Made by a program: the position numbers and the translations under genes
Source: Erythrobacter sp.
GTDB lineage: Bacteria; Pseudomonadota; Alphaproteobacteria; Sphingomonadales; Sphingomonadaceae
Direction: 5' to 3'
DNA length: 48,509 nt
NCBI GenBank assembly: GCA_002695185.1
Contig: NZOF01000046.1
Coordinates: 1 to 48,509, forward strand
The notes under the pieces: model-generated
The model's database searches: none
The model's input: only the letters and a program-made list of their open reading frames with translations
Told to the model about the DNA's origin: nothing
Part shown: positions 8,523-16,402 of the stretch, in pieces
Layout of the letters: every line of letters begins with the position of its first letter
Position numbering within the stretch: the first letter of the stretch is position 1

Positions 8523-9317
8523 ATGACCTTCCTCCAAGAACTGATCATTGCGATCGTCCAGGGCATCACGGAATTTCTCCCGATTTCATCGTCGGGCCAC
8601 CTGATCCTGATCCCCAAGCTGACAGACTTTCCCGACCAAGGGCCACTCATCGACGTGGCCGTGCATGTCGGTTCACTTCTCGCGATCATTCTCTACTTCT
8701 GGAAGGATGTGCTCGGCCTTGCGCGCGGCGGCTTCGCCAGCGTCGGTCTTGGAAAGGATGATGAACAACGCCGGTTGTTCTGGTTCGTCCTGATCGGCAC
8801 CATTCCAGCCGTTGCCGTAGGCCTCTTCATCAAGACGGGCGGCTATCTGGAAGGCTTTCGTTCGACGGACCTAGTTGCCACAAATCTGATTATCTTCGGT
8901 ATCCTGCTCGGCCTTGCAGACCATTTTGGCAAGCAGACCAAGGCTTATGAAGACATGAGCCTGAGGGACGCCATCCTCGTTGGGTGTGCGCAGGCTCTCG
9001 CTCTCATCCCCGGCACCAGCCGCTCCGGCTCGACGATGACTGCGGCACGTGCGCTGGGATATACCCGGGTTGAATCGGCCCGCTTTTCCTTCCTGCTCGC
9101 CATACCTGCGGTCGCAGGCGCAGGACTGCTCGCAGCTCTCGACCTCGCAGACGCGACGGCGCAGATGCAGCAAGATGCGCTGGTCACTGGCATTCTGACC
9201 TTCTTTGCGGCGCTGGCCACGATGATGTTTCTGATGAACTTCCTAAAGAAGGCATCGATGCTGGTCTTCGTCATTTACCGCGTTCTTCTTGGCTCGGCGC
9301 TTCTCCTTTTCCTTTGA
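8523..9317 (+). CDS. uppP: undecaprenyl-diphosphatase
   Basis: 264 residues, polytopic inner-membrane protein of the BacA/UppP family. It removes a phosphate from undecaprenyl diphosphate to recycle the lipid carrier for peptidoglycan and other surface polymers; overexpression is associated with bacitracin resistance in the family. Both active-site motifs are present: VQGITEFLPISSSGH (Glu17, His26) and PGTSRSGST with Arg167. Length matches the family (about 265-275). GGAGCG lies 7-12 bases before ATG 8523. No terminator was seen immediately after; the next gene begins 94 bases later behind a stress-type promoter candidate. Confidence 0.96.
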   Translation: MTFLQELIIAIVQGITEFLPISSSGHLILIPKLTDFPDQGPLIDVAVHVGSLLAIILYFWKDVLGLARGGFASVGLGKDDEQRRLFWFVLIGTIPAVAVGLFIKTGGYLEGFRSTDLVATNLIIFGILLGLADHFGKQTKAYEDMSLRDAILVGCAQALALIPGTSRSGSTMTAARALGYTRVESARFSFLLAIPAVAGAGLLAALDLADATAQMQQDALVTGILTFFAALATMMFLMNFLKKASMLVFVIYRVLLGSALLLFL

Positions 9318-9346
9318 CCGGTGTTCCCACGGCTTGTCGCATTTCA

Positions 9347-9371
9347 GGAACCATTCCTCACGCACCGCGAT
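9347..9371 (+). promoter_or_regulatory. EcfG-like promoter candidate upstream of GlsB-type gene
   Basis: GGAAC (9347-9351), a 16-base spacer and CGAT (9368-9371). The alphaproteobacterial general stress sigma factor EcfG recognises GGAAC-N16/17-CGTT, so this matches eight of nine consensus bases. It lies about 40 bases before ATG 9412, a sensible distance, and the gene product belongs to a stress-associated family. Confidence 0.5.
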
Positions 9372-9411
9372 TTATTAATTGGTCGCAAAGATAATTATTT
9401 GAGAGTTTAGG

Positions 9412-9666
9412 ATGGGCCTGATCATACTTATCGTCACCGGAGCGCTCCTAGGCTGGCTCGCAACCATTGCCCTGTGCGTGGAAGACGGTCGGACCATCCT
9501 GAGAAACATTGCCGCCGGGACCATCGGCTCTGTTGCCATCGGCATGGCGACTTCCGCAGGAGTTTTTCTCGGATCGATCAGGGGCATTACGCTGCTCTGG
9601 GCGGTACTCGGCGCCCTGGTAGTAATTACGCTTTACAATGTAGTTCGCCAGAAGGCCTTACACTGA
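9412..9666 (+). CDS. GlsB/YeaQ/YmgE-like small membrane protein
   Basis: 84 residues, almost entirely hydrophobic, with three membrane segments (about 1-22, 31-53, 57-77) rich in glycine. The pattern GALLGWLATIALCVEDGRTILRNI, then AGTIGSVAIG, resembles the transglycosylase-associated/GlsB/YeaQ family of stress-induced membrane proteins of unknown mechanism. GAGAG six bases before the ATG may be its ribosome site. A stress-type promoter candidate lies upstream and a terminator at 9769-9800 downstream, so it appears to be a single-gene unit. The family call is by pattern and moderately sure. Confidence 0.65.
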   Translation: MGLIILIVTGALLGWLATIALCVEDGRTILRNIAAGTIGSVAIGMATSAGVFLGSIRGITLLWAVLGALVVITLYNVVRQKALH

Positions 9667-9768
9667 ACTCAAGCATCCCAATACGTCGCCTTTTCCAAGA
9701 TCCGATGTGAAGCTTCTTCATCTCGTTTGCCACGAAATCTGACCACAACATTTGGAATTGGTTTGAGC

Positions 9769-9800
9769 AGTTCGGGAGCGGTCCCGAGCTGTTTTTCTTT
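9769..9800 (+). terminator. rho-independent terminator after GlsB-like gene
   Basis: Stem AGTTCGGGA / TCCCGAGCT (9769-9777 with 9782-9790, one G-U pair), loop GCGG, then G and TTTTTCTTT. The 9667-9768 stretch before it holds no convincing gene and is probably the 3' untranslated part of the preceding transcript. Confidence 0.75.
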
Positions 9801-9809
9801 GGGTATTGC

Positions 9810-9834
9810 GGAACCAAGCCGACTCTGACACATT
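9810..9834 (+). promoter_or_regulatory. weak EcfG-like promoter candidate upstream of acidic lipoprotein
   Basis: GGAAC (9810-9814), 16 bases, CATT (9831-9834): one base off the GGAAC-N16/17-CGTT stress consensus. It sits between the previous terminator and the lipoprotein start at 9899, the only room for that gene's promoter. Confidence 0.35.
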
Positions 9835-9898
9835 TTGGCCATGAAAGTCACTCCGGACCCGCCGGGCGCTGGCTCGTAATTAACAAAGGGGAACTGAA

Positions 9899-10144
9899 AT
9901 GAAATTCAATAAAACCGCTCTCGTCGTATCGGCCGCTGCTATGTCGCTTGGCCTTGCCGCTTGTGACAGCGCTGCTGAAAACCAAGCCGAAGACAACATC
10001 GAGCAGATGGAAGATAACCGCGACGCTCAGGTCAACGAAATGGAAGCCAGTGGTGAAATCACCGACGAACAGGCTGACGCGATGGACGACCAGACCGACG
10101 CCATGGAAGAAAACATGGAAGACCAAGTCGACGAAACCATGTAA
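9899..10144 (+). CDS. small acidic Met-rich lipoprotein
   Basis: 81 residues. A signal peptide with lipobox LAAC (Cys22) predicts a lipid-anchored envelope protein. The mature part of 60 residues is dominated by Asp and Glu with six Met spread at intervals (EQM, NEM, DAM, DAM, ENM, ETM), giving a highly charged, probably alpha-helical or disordered chain. Start ATG 9899 follows AAAGGGGA. No known domain recognised. It is a single-gene unit with a strong terminator immediately after. Function unknown; cation or metal binding is possible from composition only. Confidence 0.8.
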   Translation: MKFNKTALVVSAAAMSLGLAACDSAAENQAEDNIEQMEDNRDAQVNEMEASGEITDEQADAMDDQTDAMEENMEDQVDETM

Positions 10145-10170
10145 TCTCGACCGTTCGTTCGAGAACACCG

Positions 10171-10203
10171 CGGGCGCTGGAGCAATCCGGCGCCCGTTTT
10201 TTA
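10171..10203 (+). terminator. strong rho-independent terminator with GNRA loop
   Basis: Stem CGGGCGCTGGA / TCCGGCGCCCG (10171-10181 with 10186-10196, one G-U pair), tetraloop GCAA, followed by six T. It ends the acidic lipoprotein transcript and separates it from convergent phhA. Confidence 0.92.
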
Positions 10204-10224
10204 TGGTTCGAACCAGCTCCTGCT

Positions 10225-11166
10225 TTAGACCGGTTTCGCGCCGCTCCCCCGGCCACCGCGTAATGTGTATTCCAGCGTGCCGCGATTGACGACATTGTCC
10301 ACGTCGATCACCGCCGTATTGGCATAGGTAAAACCGGGCCCGAGATTGCGATACAGCTTGTCGAAATCGCGCTCCACCGTCTTGCGGTAGAGATCCTCGA
10401 AGCTGGAAATCACGAAATAGGTCGGCTGCAGATCGCTGATCACATAATCGGTGCGCATTACGCGATCGACATTGAGCATGATCCGGTTCGGGCTTTCCGC
10501 CTCGACCGAATAGACCACCTCTGTCGGCCCTGAAAGAATACCGGCCCCATAGGCGCGGATGTCGCCGGGCTGTTCCTCGATCAGGCCGAATTCCACCGTG
10601 TACCAATATAGCGCGCCCAGCGCCTTCAGCCGGTTGTAGCGCATGGCCTTCCAGCCGGCCTTGCCATATTCCTGCATGTAATCGGCATAGACCGGATCGG
10701 TCAGCATCGGCACGTGGCCGAAGACATCGTGGAAGACATCCGGTTCCTGGATGTAATCGAAGGTTTCGCGCGTGCGGATGAAATTGCCCGCGGGGAAACG
10801 CCGGTTGGCCAGATGCCAGAAGAACACGTGATCCGGGATCAGCATGGGCACGGGCACCACGCTCCACCCGGTCAGCTTGTCCAGTTCTTCGGACAGCTTG
10901 CCGAATTCGGGCACTCCGCCGCGCCCGAGATCGAGCTTCTCGGTACCCTCCATGAAGGCGGTCGCCGCGCGGCCGGGCAGCATTTCCATCTGCCGCTTGA
11001 ACAGATCGTTCCAGATCGCATTATCCTCGCCGTCGTATTCGGTCTGCTTGGGCTCAAGCCAGTCGTCCCCGACATGGTCCGGCTTCTTGAGCGGCGCGGT
11101 GAAGACATCCGCCGGCATTTCGGGCAAGCGGGTAAAGTCGTGTTCTGGTTCTGCTAGTGTAGCCAT
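10225..11166 (-). CDS. phhA: phenylalanine 4-monooxygenase
   Basis: 313 residues from ATG 11166, the bacterial pterin-dependent aromatic amino acid hydroxylase. It converts phenylalanine to tyrosine with tetrahydropterin and O2. The iron triad is visible: His146 and His151 in FHDVFGHVP and Glu192 in YTVEFGL. The fold signature around RFPAGNFIRTRETFDYIQEPD is intact. Length is close to the Chromobacterium enzyme (297). The frame is open 11 codons further upstream, but that would run towards the divergent ppk2. No pterin carbinolamine dehydratase gene is adjacent in this window. Transcribed divergently from ppk2 with only 55 bases between the starts. Confidence 0.94.
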   Translation of the reverse strand: MATLAEPEHDFTRLPEMPADVFTAPLKKPDHVGDDWLEPKQTEYDGEDNAIWNDLFKRQMEMLPGRAATAFMEGTEKLDLGRGGVPEFGKLSEELDKLTGWSVVPVPMLIPDHVFFWHLANRRFPAGNFIRTRETFDYIQEPDVFHDVFGHVPMLTDPVYADYMQEYGKAGWKAMRYNRLKALGALYWYTVEFGLIEEQPGDIRAYGAGILSGPTEVVYSVEAESPNRIMLNVDRVMRTDYVISDLQPTYFVISSFEDLYRKTVERDFDKLYRNLGPGFTYANTAVIDVDNVVNRGTLEYTLRGGRGSGAKPV

Positions 11167-11221
11167 AGATGCAATAGATAGGCTTTTTGGCGGCGCCATT
11201 CAAATGGGGAGATCGAGAGCG

Positions 11222-11992
11222 ATGAAACGCAAGGAATACGAAGCCGCGATGGATCCCATGCGCGAGGAACTGGCGGCGATGGCCCGCTGGGCGCGAGTAA
11301 CGGGCCAGCGAATCGTGGTACTGTTCGAGGGGCGCGACACGGCAGGCAAAGGCGGCGCGATCCGGGCGATTTCCGAAAAGCTGAACCCCCGGCAATGCCA
11401 TGTCGTCGCGCTGGGCAAGCCGAGCGAGGACGAACAGGGCCAGTGGTATTTCCAGCGCTATGTCCGCCACCTGCCGACGACCGGCGAGATCGTACTGTTC
11501 GACCGGAGCTGGTACAATCGCGCGGGCGTGGAGAAAGTGATGGGCTTTGCTGATCGCGATCAGGTGGAGCGCTTTCTGGAGCAGGTGCCGACCTTCGAGA
11601 AGATGCTGGTCGACGATGGCATTCTCCTGTTCAAATACTGGCTGGGGGCCGATCAGGCCCGGCAGGAAGAACGGCTGCGCGAACGGCTGGAAGACCCGCT
11701 CAAGCGCTGGAAGCTATCCCCCATCGATCTTGCCGCGCGCGACAAGTATGACGACTACACGAGGGCGCGCGAGGAGATGCTCGCGCGGACGCATAGCGAG
11801 TGGGCGCCGTGGACGCTGGTCGATTTCAACGACCAAAAGCGCGGGCGGCTGACACTGGTGCGCGACCTTCTGGACCGCCTGCCCGATACGAAATGCGAGC
11901 CCGACGCGATCGACTTTCCCGAGCTCGCCCGCGATCCGCTGAAAGAAACCTACGGCGTCGTCCAGCCGATTACGACCTTTCCCGAAGACTAG
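11222..11992 (+). CDS. ppk2: polyphosphate kinase 2 (PPK2 family)
   Basis: 256 residues from ATG 11222 (an in-frame ATG at 11204 would add six). PPK2 enzymes transfer phosphate between polyphosphate and nucleotides. Walker A is FEGRDTAGKGG (about 36-45), the Walker B/lid region is VLFDRSWYNRAGVE (Asp94), and the PPK2 signatures QWYFQRYVRHLP and RWKLSPIDLAARDKYDDYT are present. A single PPK2 domain of this size fits class I (NDP-phosphorylating), but class cannot be settled by sight. GGGGAGA lies upstream as ribosome site. Its TAG stop shares the tetranucleotide CTAG (11989-11992) with the stop of the convergent thiolase gene. Confidence 0.93.
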   Translation: MKRKEYEAAMDPMREELAAMARWARVTGQRIVVLFEGRDTAGKGGAIRAISEKLNPRQCHVVALGKPSEDEQGQWYFQRYVRHLPTTGEIVLFDRSWYNRAGVEKVMGFADRDQVERFLEQVPTFEKMLVDDGILLFKYWLGADQARQEERLRERLEDPLKRWKLSPIDLAARDKYDDYTRAREEMLARTHSEWAPWTLVDFNDQKRGRLTLVRDLLDRLPDTKCEPDAIDFPELARDPLKETYGVVQPITTFPED

Positions 11993-13227
11993 GCCGCGCG
12001 TTCGAACACGGCGGCCATGCCCTGACCGCCGCCGATGCACATGGTTTCGAGGCCATAGCGTACTTCGCGCCGCTGCATTTCATGCGCCATATCGGCCAGG
12101 ATGCGGATGCCCGTGGCGCCGATGGGGTGGCCCAGCGATATGCCCGAACCGTTGACGTTCACGATGTCACGGCGGCTGTCGTCCTCGGCGAAGCCCCAGC
12201 CCTTCATCACGGCGAGCGCCTGCGGGGCGAAGGCTTCGTTGAGTTCGATGAGGCCGATATCGTCCCAGCCGAGCCCGTTGCGGGCGAACAGCCGTTCCAC
12301 CGCAGGGACCGGGCCGATGCCCATGCGGCTTGGGTCGCAGCCCGCCGCGCTCCAGCTATGGAACCACAGGATCGGTTCGAGGCCGAGTTCTTCCACCTTG
12401 TCCTCGGCCACCACAAGGCAGGCGGCGGCGGCATCGTTCTGCTGGCTGGCATTGCCCGCGGTCACGATGGCATCCGGATCGCGCTTGCCGTCGATCGGGC
12501 GCAGCTTGCCGAGCACTTCCATGCTCGCATCCTCGCGGAAGCCTTCGTCCCTGGAGAAGACCACCGGATCGCCGCGACGCTGCGGAATTTCGACCGGCAC
12601 CAGCTGATCGTCGAACTTGCCTTCTTCCCACGCCTTGGCCGCATTCTGGTGGCTGCGAACCGCGAATTCGTCCGATGCTTCGCGGCTGATCGAATAATCC
12701 TTCGCGAGGTTTTCCGCCGTCTCGATCATGCCGGTAATAACGCCGAACCGTTCCACCGGCTGGCTCATCAACCGGCCACGCGTGAGGCGGTCCCACAGCA
12801 CCATGTCGCCCAGCCGCGCGCCGTGGCGGGCCTTGGTGGTGTAATGTTCGACATTGGACATGCTTTCGACACCGCCCGCCAGGACGCAATCGGCCATGCC
12901 GGTCTGGACTATCATCGCCGCGGTCGCGACAGCCTGCAGGCCCGATCCGCAACGCCGATCCAGCTGGAAGCCCGGCACTTCGATGGGATAGCCCGCGGCA
13001 AGCCAGCTCCAGCGGCCGATGGCCGGGGCCTCACCGCTGCCATAGCCCTGGCTGAAAACCACATCGTCCACCCGCATCGGATCGACGCCCGATCGTTCGA
13101 CCAGCGCCTTGATAATGATCGCGCCCAGTTCACCCGCCTCGATCGGGGCGAGGCTGCCGAGAAATTTGCCCACGGGCGTGCGCAGCGGCTTGCAAATGGC
13201 GACTCGGCGAAGGCTGTTCTCGTTCAT
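11989..13227 (-). CDS. acetyl-CoA acetyltransferase (thiolase family)
   Basis: 412 residues from ATG 13227. All thiolase residues are present: nucleophile Cys93 in DRRCGSG, then NEAFAPQAL, GHPIGATG (His) and the C-terminal CIGGGQG (second Cys). It may be a biosynthetic or degradative thiolase; the neighbouring acyl-CoA dehydrogenase and class III CoA transferase suggest a catabolic role on a CoA ester. It lies 159 bases downstream of the CoA transferase, so it has its own control region, which carries a repeated GTTGACA element. A GTG at 13260 in the same frame is a less likely start. It ends at the CTAG shared with ppk2. Confidence 0.93.
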   Translation of the reverse strand: MNENSLRRVAICKPLRTPVGKFLGSLAPIEAGELGAIIIKALVERSGVDPMRVDDVVFSQGYGSGEAPAIGRWSWLAAGYPIEVPGFQLDRRCGSGLQAVATAAMIVQTGMADCVLAGGVESMSNVEHYTTKARHGARLGDMVLWDRLTRGRLMSQPVERFGVITGMIETAENLAKDYSISREASDEFAVRSHQNAAKAWEEGKFDDQLVPVEIPQRRGDPVVFSRDEGFREDASMEVLGKLRPIDGKRDPDAIVTAGNASQQNDAAAACLVVAEDKVEELGLEPILWFHSWSAAGCDPSRMGIGPVPAVERLFARNGLGWDDIGLIELNEAFAPQALAVMKGWGFAEDDSRRDIVNVNGSGISLGHPIGATGIRILADMAHEMQRREVRYGLETMCIGGGQGMAAVFERAA

Positions 13228-13252
13228 CAATCGTGGCCTGTTCTTGAATGAA

Positions 13253-13273
13253 GTTGACACAGTTGACAGTGTC
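13253..13273. promoter_or_regulatory. operator-like repeat before thiolase gene
   Basis: GTTGACA is repeated with a 9-base period (13253-13259, 13262-13268), and GACAC...GTGTC (13256-13260 with 13269-13273) forms an 18-bp inverted repeat over the same bases. This TetR-operator-like layout lies 26-46 bases upstream of the thiolase ATG. No regulator gene is adjacent, so the binding protein is unknown. Confidence 0.4.
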
Positions 13274-13386
13274 CTGGGGTTAAACTCGTCTGGGCCGAAA
13301 ACCGGCCGAATGCGTGGGTGTCAGGAAGGATTGCGACGGCGATCATCCCACCGTTATCGCACAGGGCGGTGGCTGTAGGACAGCCA

Positions 13387-14613
13387 TTATCCGCCATCCG
13401 ACAGCCGGGCGATATCGCGGTCCACCAGATCGCCGATCGCGCCCGATGACAGGCCGAGCCGGTCTGCCAGCACTTCCTCCGTATGCTGGCCGAGGAAGGG
13501 CGCGGGCGCCGGTTCCCCGGCATCGCGCCCCGGGATGTTGGCAAAGCTGCGCGTGGCGGGATATTCGAAACCGCTGGGGTTGCCCGTGCTGGCGCTGAAC
13601 AACGGATTGTCACCCACCAGCGCGGGATCGTGTGCGGCTTCGTGCATGGTGCGATAGCGTTCGAAGGTGCATCCTTCGGCGGCCATGGCGGCGGAAATTG
13701 CCGCCCAGTCCATCGCTTCGGCGCGGGCCTGGAAGAGATCGAACAGGGCGTGGCGATGTTCGAAACGCGGCCGGTCGCCATCGGCGAAGCGCGCGCCGCA
13801 TTTCTGTTCGAGCGCGGCGATTTCCCTGTCGAGGCCAAAGGCTTTGACGAGGCCCGCCCATTGCTTGGCAGTCAGCGCGGCGACCATGAAACGCGTCCCG
13901 TCACGGCTGCGGAAATCGCGCCCGAACGCGCCCCAGATCGCATTACCCAACCGTTCCCGGTCCGCGCCGCGATAGAGCATTTCGGCCATCGCCCCGCTAT
14001 TGGCGACGGTGCCGATGGCCACATCGCCCAGCGGCACGCGCAATTGGCTGCCCTCGCCCGTTTTGTCGCGATGGCGGACGGCGGAGACCAGCGCGAAGGC
14101 GCAATAGGCGCCGGTGATGAAGTCCCAGGCGGGCAGCACCTGATTGACCGGCGGGGCATTGTCCTGATCCCAGTCTTCCGGCCCGCACATCAGCGGATAA
14201 CCGCTGGCGGCATTGACGGTGAAATCCATCGCTTGGCGCCCGTCATGCCAGCCCATGATGCGCACGCTGACAAGGTCGGGGCATGTCGCCGCCACGGCAT
14301 CATGCGAAAGGAAGCTCTTTTCAGGCAGATTGGTGATGAGGTTGCCGGTTCTGGCCGACAGCTCCACCAGCAATTCGCGCCCCTCGCCGCTGCGCAGGTC
14401 GAGCGCGACCGATTTCTTGGCGCGGTTCAAATTCTCCCAGCTCAGGCTGCGGCCTTCATCGGTGAGCATGTAGCGATCGTAATCGAGCCCGCCCGCCTTG
14501 TGATCCACGCGGATGACCTCCGCCCCCATCTGCGCGCAATAAAGGCCCGCAGTGGGGGAGGCGACGAAGCTGGAGGCTTCGATGATGCTCAGGTCATCGA
14601 GAAGCTGGTACAC
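13387..14613 (-). CDS. CaiB/BaiF-type (class III) CoA transferase
   Basis: 408 residues, GTG start at 14613, five bases after the stop of the acyl-CoA dehydrogenase. The N-terminal SIIEASSFVASPTAGLYCAQMGAEVIRVD and NLNRAKKSVALDL segments are classic for class III CoA transferases. The catalytic Asp is probably Asp164 in LPAWDFITGAYCAFAL. It moves CoA between carboxylic acids. Coupled in an operon with a dehydrogenase, it probably loads an acid onto CoA ahead of oxidation. The acid substrate cannot be told from sequence; the usual enoyl-CoA hydratase and 3-hydroxyacyl-CoA dehydrogenase are not in this cluster. Confidence 0.92.
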   Translation of the reverse strand: MYQLLDDLSIIEASSFVASPTAGLYCAQMGAEVIRVDHKAGGLDYDRYMLTDEGRSLSWENLNRAKKSVALDLRSGEGRELLVELSARTGNLITNLPEKSFLSHDAVAATCPDLVSVRIMGWHDGRQAMDFTVNAASGYPLMCGPEDWDQDNAPPVNQVLPAWDFITGAYCAFALVSAVRHRDKTGEGSQLRVPLGDVAIGTVANSGAMAEMLYRGADRERLGNAIWGAFGRDFRSRDGTRFMVAALTAKQWAGLVKAFGLDREIAALEQKCGARFADGDRPRFEHRHALFDLFQARAEAMDWAAISAAMAAEGCTFERYRTMHEAAHDPALVGDNPLFSASTGNPSGFEYPATRSFANIPGRDAGEPAPAPFLGQHTEEVLADRLGLSSGAIGDLVDRDIARLSDGG

Positions 14614-14618
14614 CGGGG

Positions 14619-15803
14619 CTACACGCCCGCGGCATATTCGCGCAGCATGCGCTTGGCGATCTGCAGCTGGAGGATCTGCGTTGTGCCTTCGTAAATCCGG
14701 TAGATCCGTGCATCGCGGAAGAAGCGTTCGGCGTCATATTCAGCCAGATAGCCTGCCCCGCCATAGATCTGCACCACACGGTCGACCACGCGGCCGCACA
14801 TTTCGGACGCGAAGACCTTGAAGGCAGCGGCGTGCTTCACCGTATCCTCGCCCCGGTCAACGCGTGCGGTCACATCGGCCATCATCGCTTCGGCGGCGTA
14901 AATCTCGGTCCAGCTTTCGGCCAGCATCTGCTGGATCAGCTGGAAGTTGGAAATGGGTTCGCCGAAAGCCTGCCGTTCGGTGGCGTATTTGGTCGCGCTG
15001 TCGAGCGCGCGGCGCGCATAGCCCGCGCTGGCCGCGCCAACCGAAATGCGGCCGTTATCCAGGCTCATCATGGCGAAGCGGAAGCCCTGACCCGGCTCGC
15101 CGCCCAGCAGCGCATCGCCCGGGACATGCACATCGTCGAGCATGACGTCGGCGATATGGCTGCCGGCCTGGCCCATCTTCTTGTCCGGGCTGCCTACCGA
15201 GACGCCGGACGTGTCCATCGGGACGATGAAGGCGCTGACATGCGCGTTCTTGGGCATCGCATCCTTTTCGGTGCGCGCCATGATCAGCGCGACATCGGCA
15301 TGCGGGGCGTTGGTGATGTAGCGTTTCGTGCCGTTGAGAATCCAGCCGTTCCCATCGGGATCGGGCTTCGCCATGGTCTGCATGGCCGCGCTGTCGCTGC
15401 CGCTGCCCGGTTCGGTCAGGCCGAAGCAGGCAATCGCGCCTTCGGCGATCTTCGGCCACCATTCGGCCTTCTGCGCATCGGTCCCGCCGTTCTTGATCGC
15501 GGAATTGAACATGCCGACGTTGATCGAGAAGATCGAACGGAAGGCAGGTGCGGCATAGGCCATGGTCTGCACGACCTTGGCATATTGCGTGATATTGAGG
15601 CCCGCACCGCCGAAATCCTCGGGCACGGTCAGGCCGAACAGGCCCATTTCCTTCATTTCGGAGAGGATGTCTTCGGGCACCTTGTCGTGCTCGATCATGT
15701 CCTTTTCGGCTGGGATCAGGCGTTCGCGCACATAGCGTTCGAGCTGTTCGTGGAATTGCTCGAAAGTATCCTGATCCATTCCGGGGTTGGGGCCGGCACT
15801 CAT
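14619..15803 (-). CDS. acyl-CoA dehydrogenase
   Basis: 394 residues from ATG 15803, which overlaps the stop of the upstream lipoprotein gene (ATGA). FAD-dependent acyl-CoA dehydrogenase fold: CFGLTEPGSGSD and WILNGTKRYITNA in the middle domain, RQAFGEPISNFQLIQQMLA and QIYGGAGYLAEYDAERFFRDARI in the C-terminal domain. The catalytic base is Glu372 in RIYEGTTQI, the position used by short/medium-chain and isovaleryl-type enzymes of this class. It introduces a 2,3 double bond and passes electrons to ETF. First enzyme of the minus-strand CoA-ester operon. Confidence 0.95.
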   Translation of the reverse strand: MSAGPNPGMDQDTFEQFHEQLERYVRERLIPAEKDMIEHDKVPEDILSEMKEMGLFGLTVPEDFGGAGLNITQYAKVVQTMAYAAPAFRSIFSINVGMFNSAIKNGGTDAQKAEWWPKIAEGAIACFGLTEPGSGSDSAAMQTMAKPDPDGNGWILNGTKRYITNAPHADVALIMARTEKDAMPKNAHVSAFIVPMDTSGVSVGSPDKKMGQAGSHIADVMLDDVHVPGDALLGGEPGQGFRFAMMSLDNGRISVGAASAGYARRALDSATKYATERQAFGEPISNFQLIQQMLAESWTEIYAAEAMMADVTARVDRGEDTVKHAAAFKVFASEMCGRVVDRVVQIYGGAGYLAEYDAERFFRDARIYRIYEGTTQILQLQIAKRMLREYAAGV

Positions 15804-16006
15804 TCGCTCTCTCCGTCGGTCGTGGGGCTGTTTTCTTGTGTTCCTTCCGCAGGCATCCGCTGTTCGTCGAGCATGGAAGCGGCGTCTTCGAGCGCCTGTG
15901 CTTCCTCCTGCGTGACCGGGCCGGGATCGGCCCCCTCGGGAGAGGAATTGCACGCCGCGAGGGCGGTCAGGCCAAGCAGGGCAAGCGGGGCTGCGAGTCG
16001 GTTCAT
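15800..16006 (-). CDS. small lipoprotein leading the acyl-CoA dehydrogenase operon
   Basis: 68 residues from ATG 16006, with a signal peptide and lipobox LAAC (Cys19). The mature part (about 50 residues) is acidic and rich in Glu, Ala and Pro, with no recognised domain. Its stop overlaps the acyl-CoA dehydrogenase start (ATGA at 15800-15803), so the two are translationally coupled, an odd partnership of an envelope lipoprotein and a cytosolic flavoenzyme. A longer reading from TTG 16042 would bury the signal peptide and is rejected. Function unknown. Confidence 0.7.
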   Translation of the reverse strand: MNRLAAPLALLGLTALAACNSSPEGADPGPVTQEEAQALEDAASMLDEQRMPAEGTQENSPTTDGESE

Positions 16007-16102
16007 GAGGGGGATGCTACCTTCCCGCCGCGCCATCGCCAAAGCCGTTACGGCAAGGCGCGGGCAGACCGCGGCAGCCCGCCCGCGCCATATGCAAACG
16101 TC

Positions 16103-16402
16103 TTACTGGGTCTGGTCTTCGCCCATGGCATCCATGGCCGCTTCGGCCGTCGCGGCAGCATTGTCGCCTGCGGTTTCGACCGAGGCCGCTTCGGCTTCGG
16201 TAACGGTGCCGGGGGTGTCGTTTTCGTTCGCGGTGACGCTGGCAGCAGGATCGGCAACCGGCTCTTCGGCGACCGGGGCCATCGCTTCGTCAGCCGATAC
16301 TTCGACCGTTTCCGCTTCGGCTTCCGTCGAGGCGTTGTCGTTGCTGCCGCAGGCGGCAAGCGCGAGGCTGGTGGCGAGGACGGCAGTGATACGGAACTTC
16401 AT
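16103..16402 (-). CDS. acidic Ala/Glu-rich lipoprotein
   Basis: 99 residues. Signal peptide MKFRITAVLATSLALAAC with lipobox at Cys18. The mature chain is low-complexity, built from Glu, Ala, Thr, Asp and Val (for example STEAEAETVEVSADEA), strongly acidic and probably disordered. AAGGAGAA lies ahead of the ATG. It resembles in style, though not clearly in sequence, the lipoproteins at 9899-10144 and 15800-16006. It is divergent from recQ. No domain recognised and function unknown. Confidence 0.78.
   Translation of the reverse strand: MKFRITAVLATSLALAACGSNDNASTEAEAETVEVSADEAMAPVAEEPVADPAASVTANENDTPGTVTEAEAASVETAGDNAAATAEAAMDAMGEDQTQ

Noticed and set aside
9626..9817. 63-codon minus-strand open frame between the GlsB-like gene and the lipoprotein
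   Set aside because: It spans the terminator hairpin and the end of the GlsB-like gene and has no convincing start.
11800..13251. 483-codon plus-strand open frame opposite the thiolase gene
   Set aside because: It is antisense to a complete thiolase with all catalytic motifs, and its translation is His/Arg/Ala-rich with no domain. High GC keeps such mirror frames open.
13483..14694. 403-codon plus-strand open frame opposite the CoA transferase
   Set aside because: Mirror frame of an intact class III CoA transferase.
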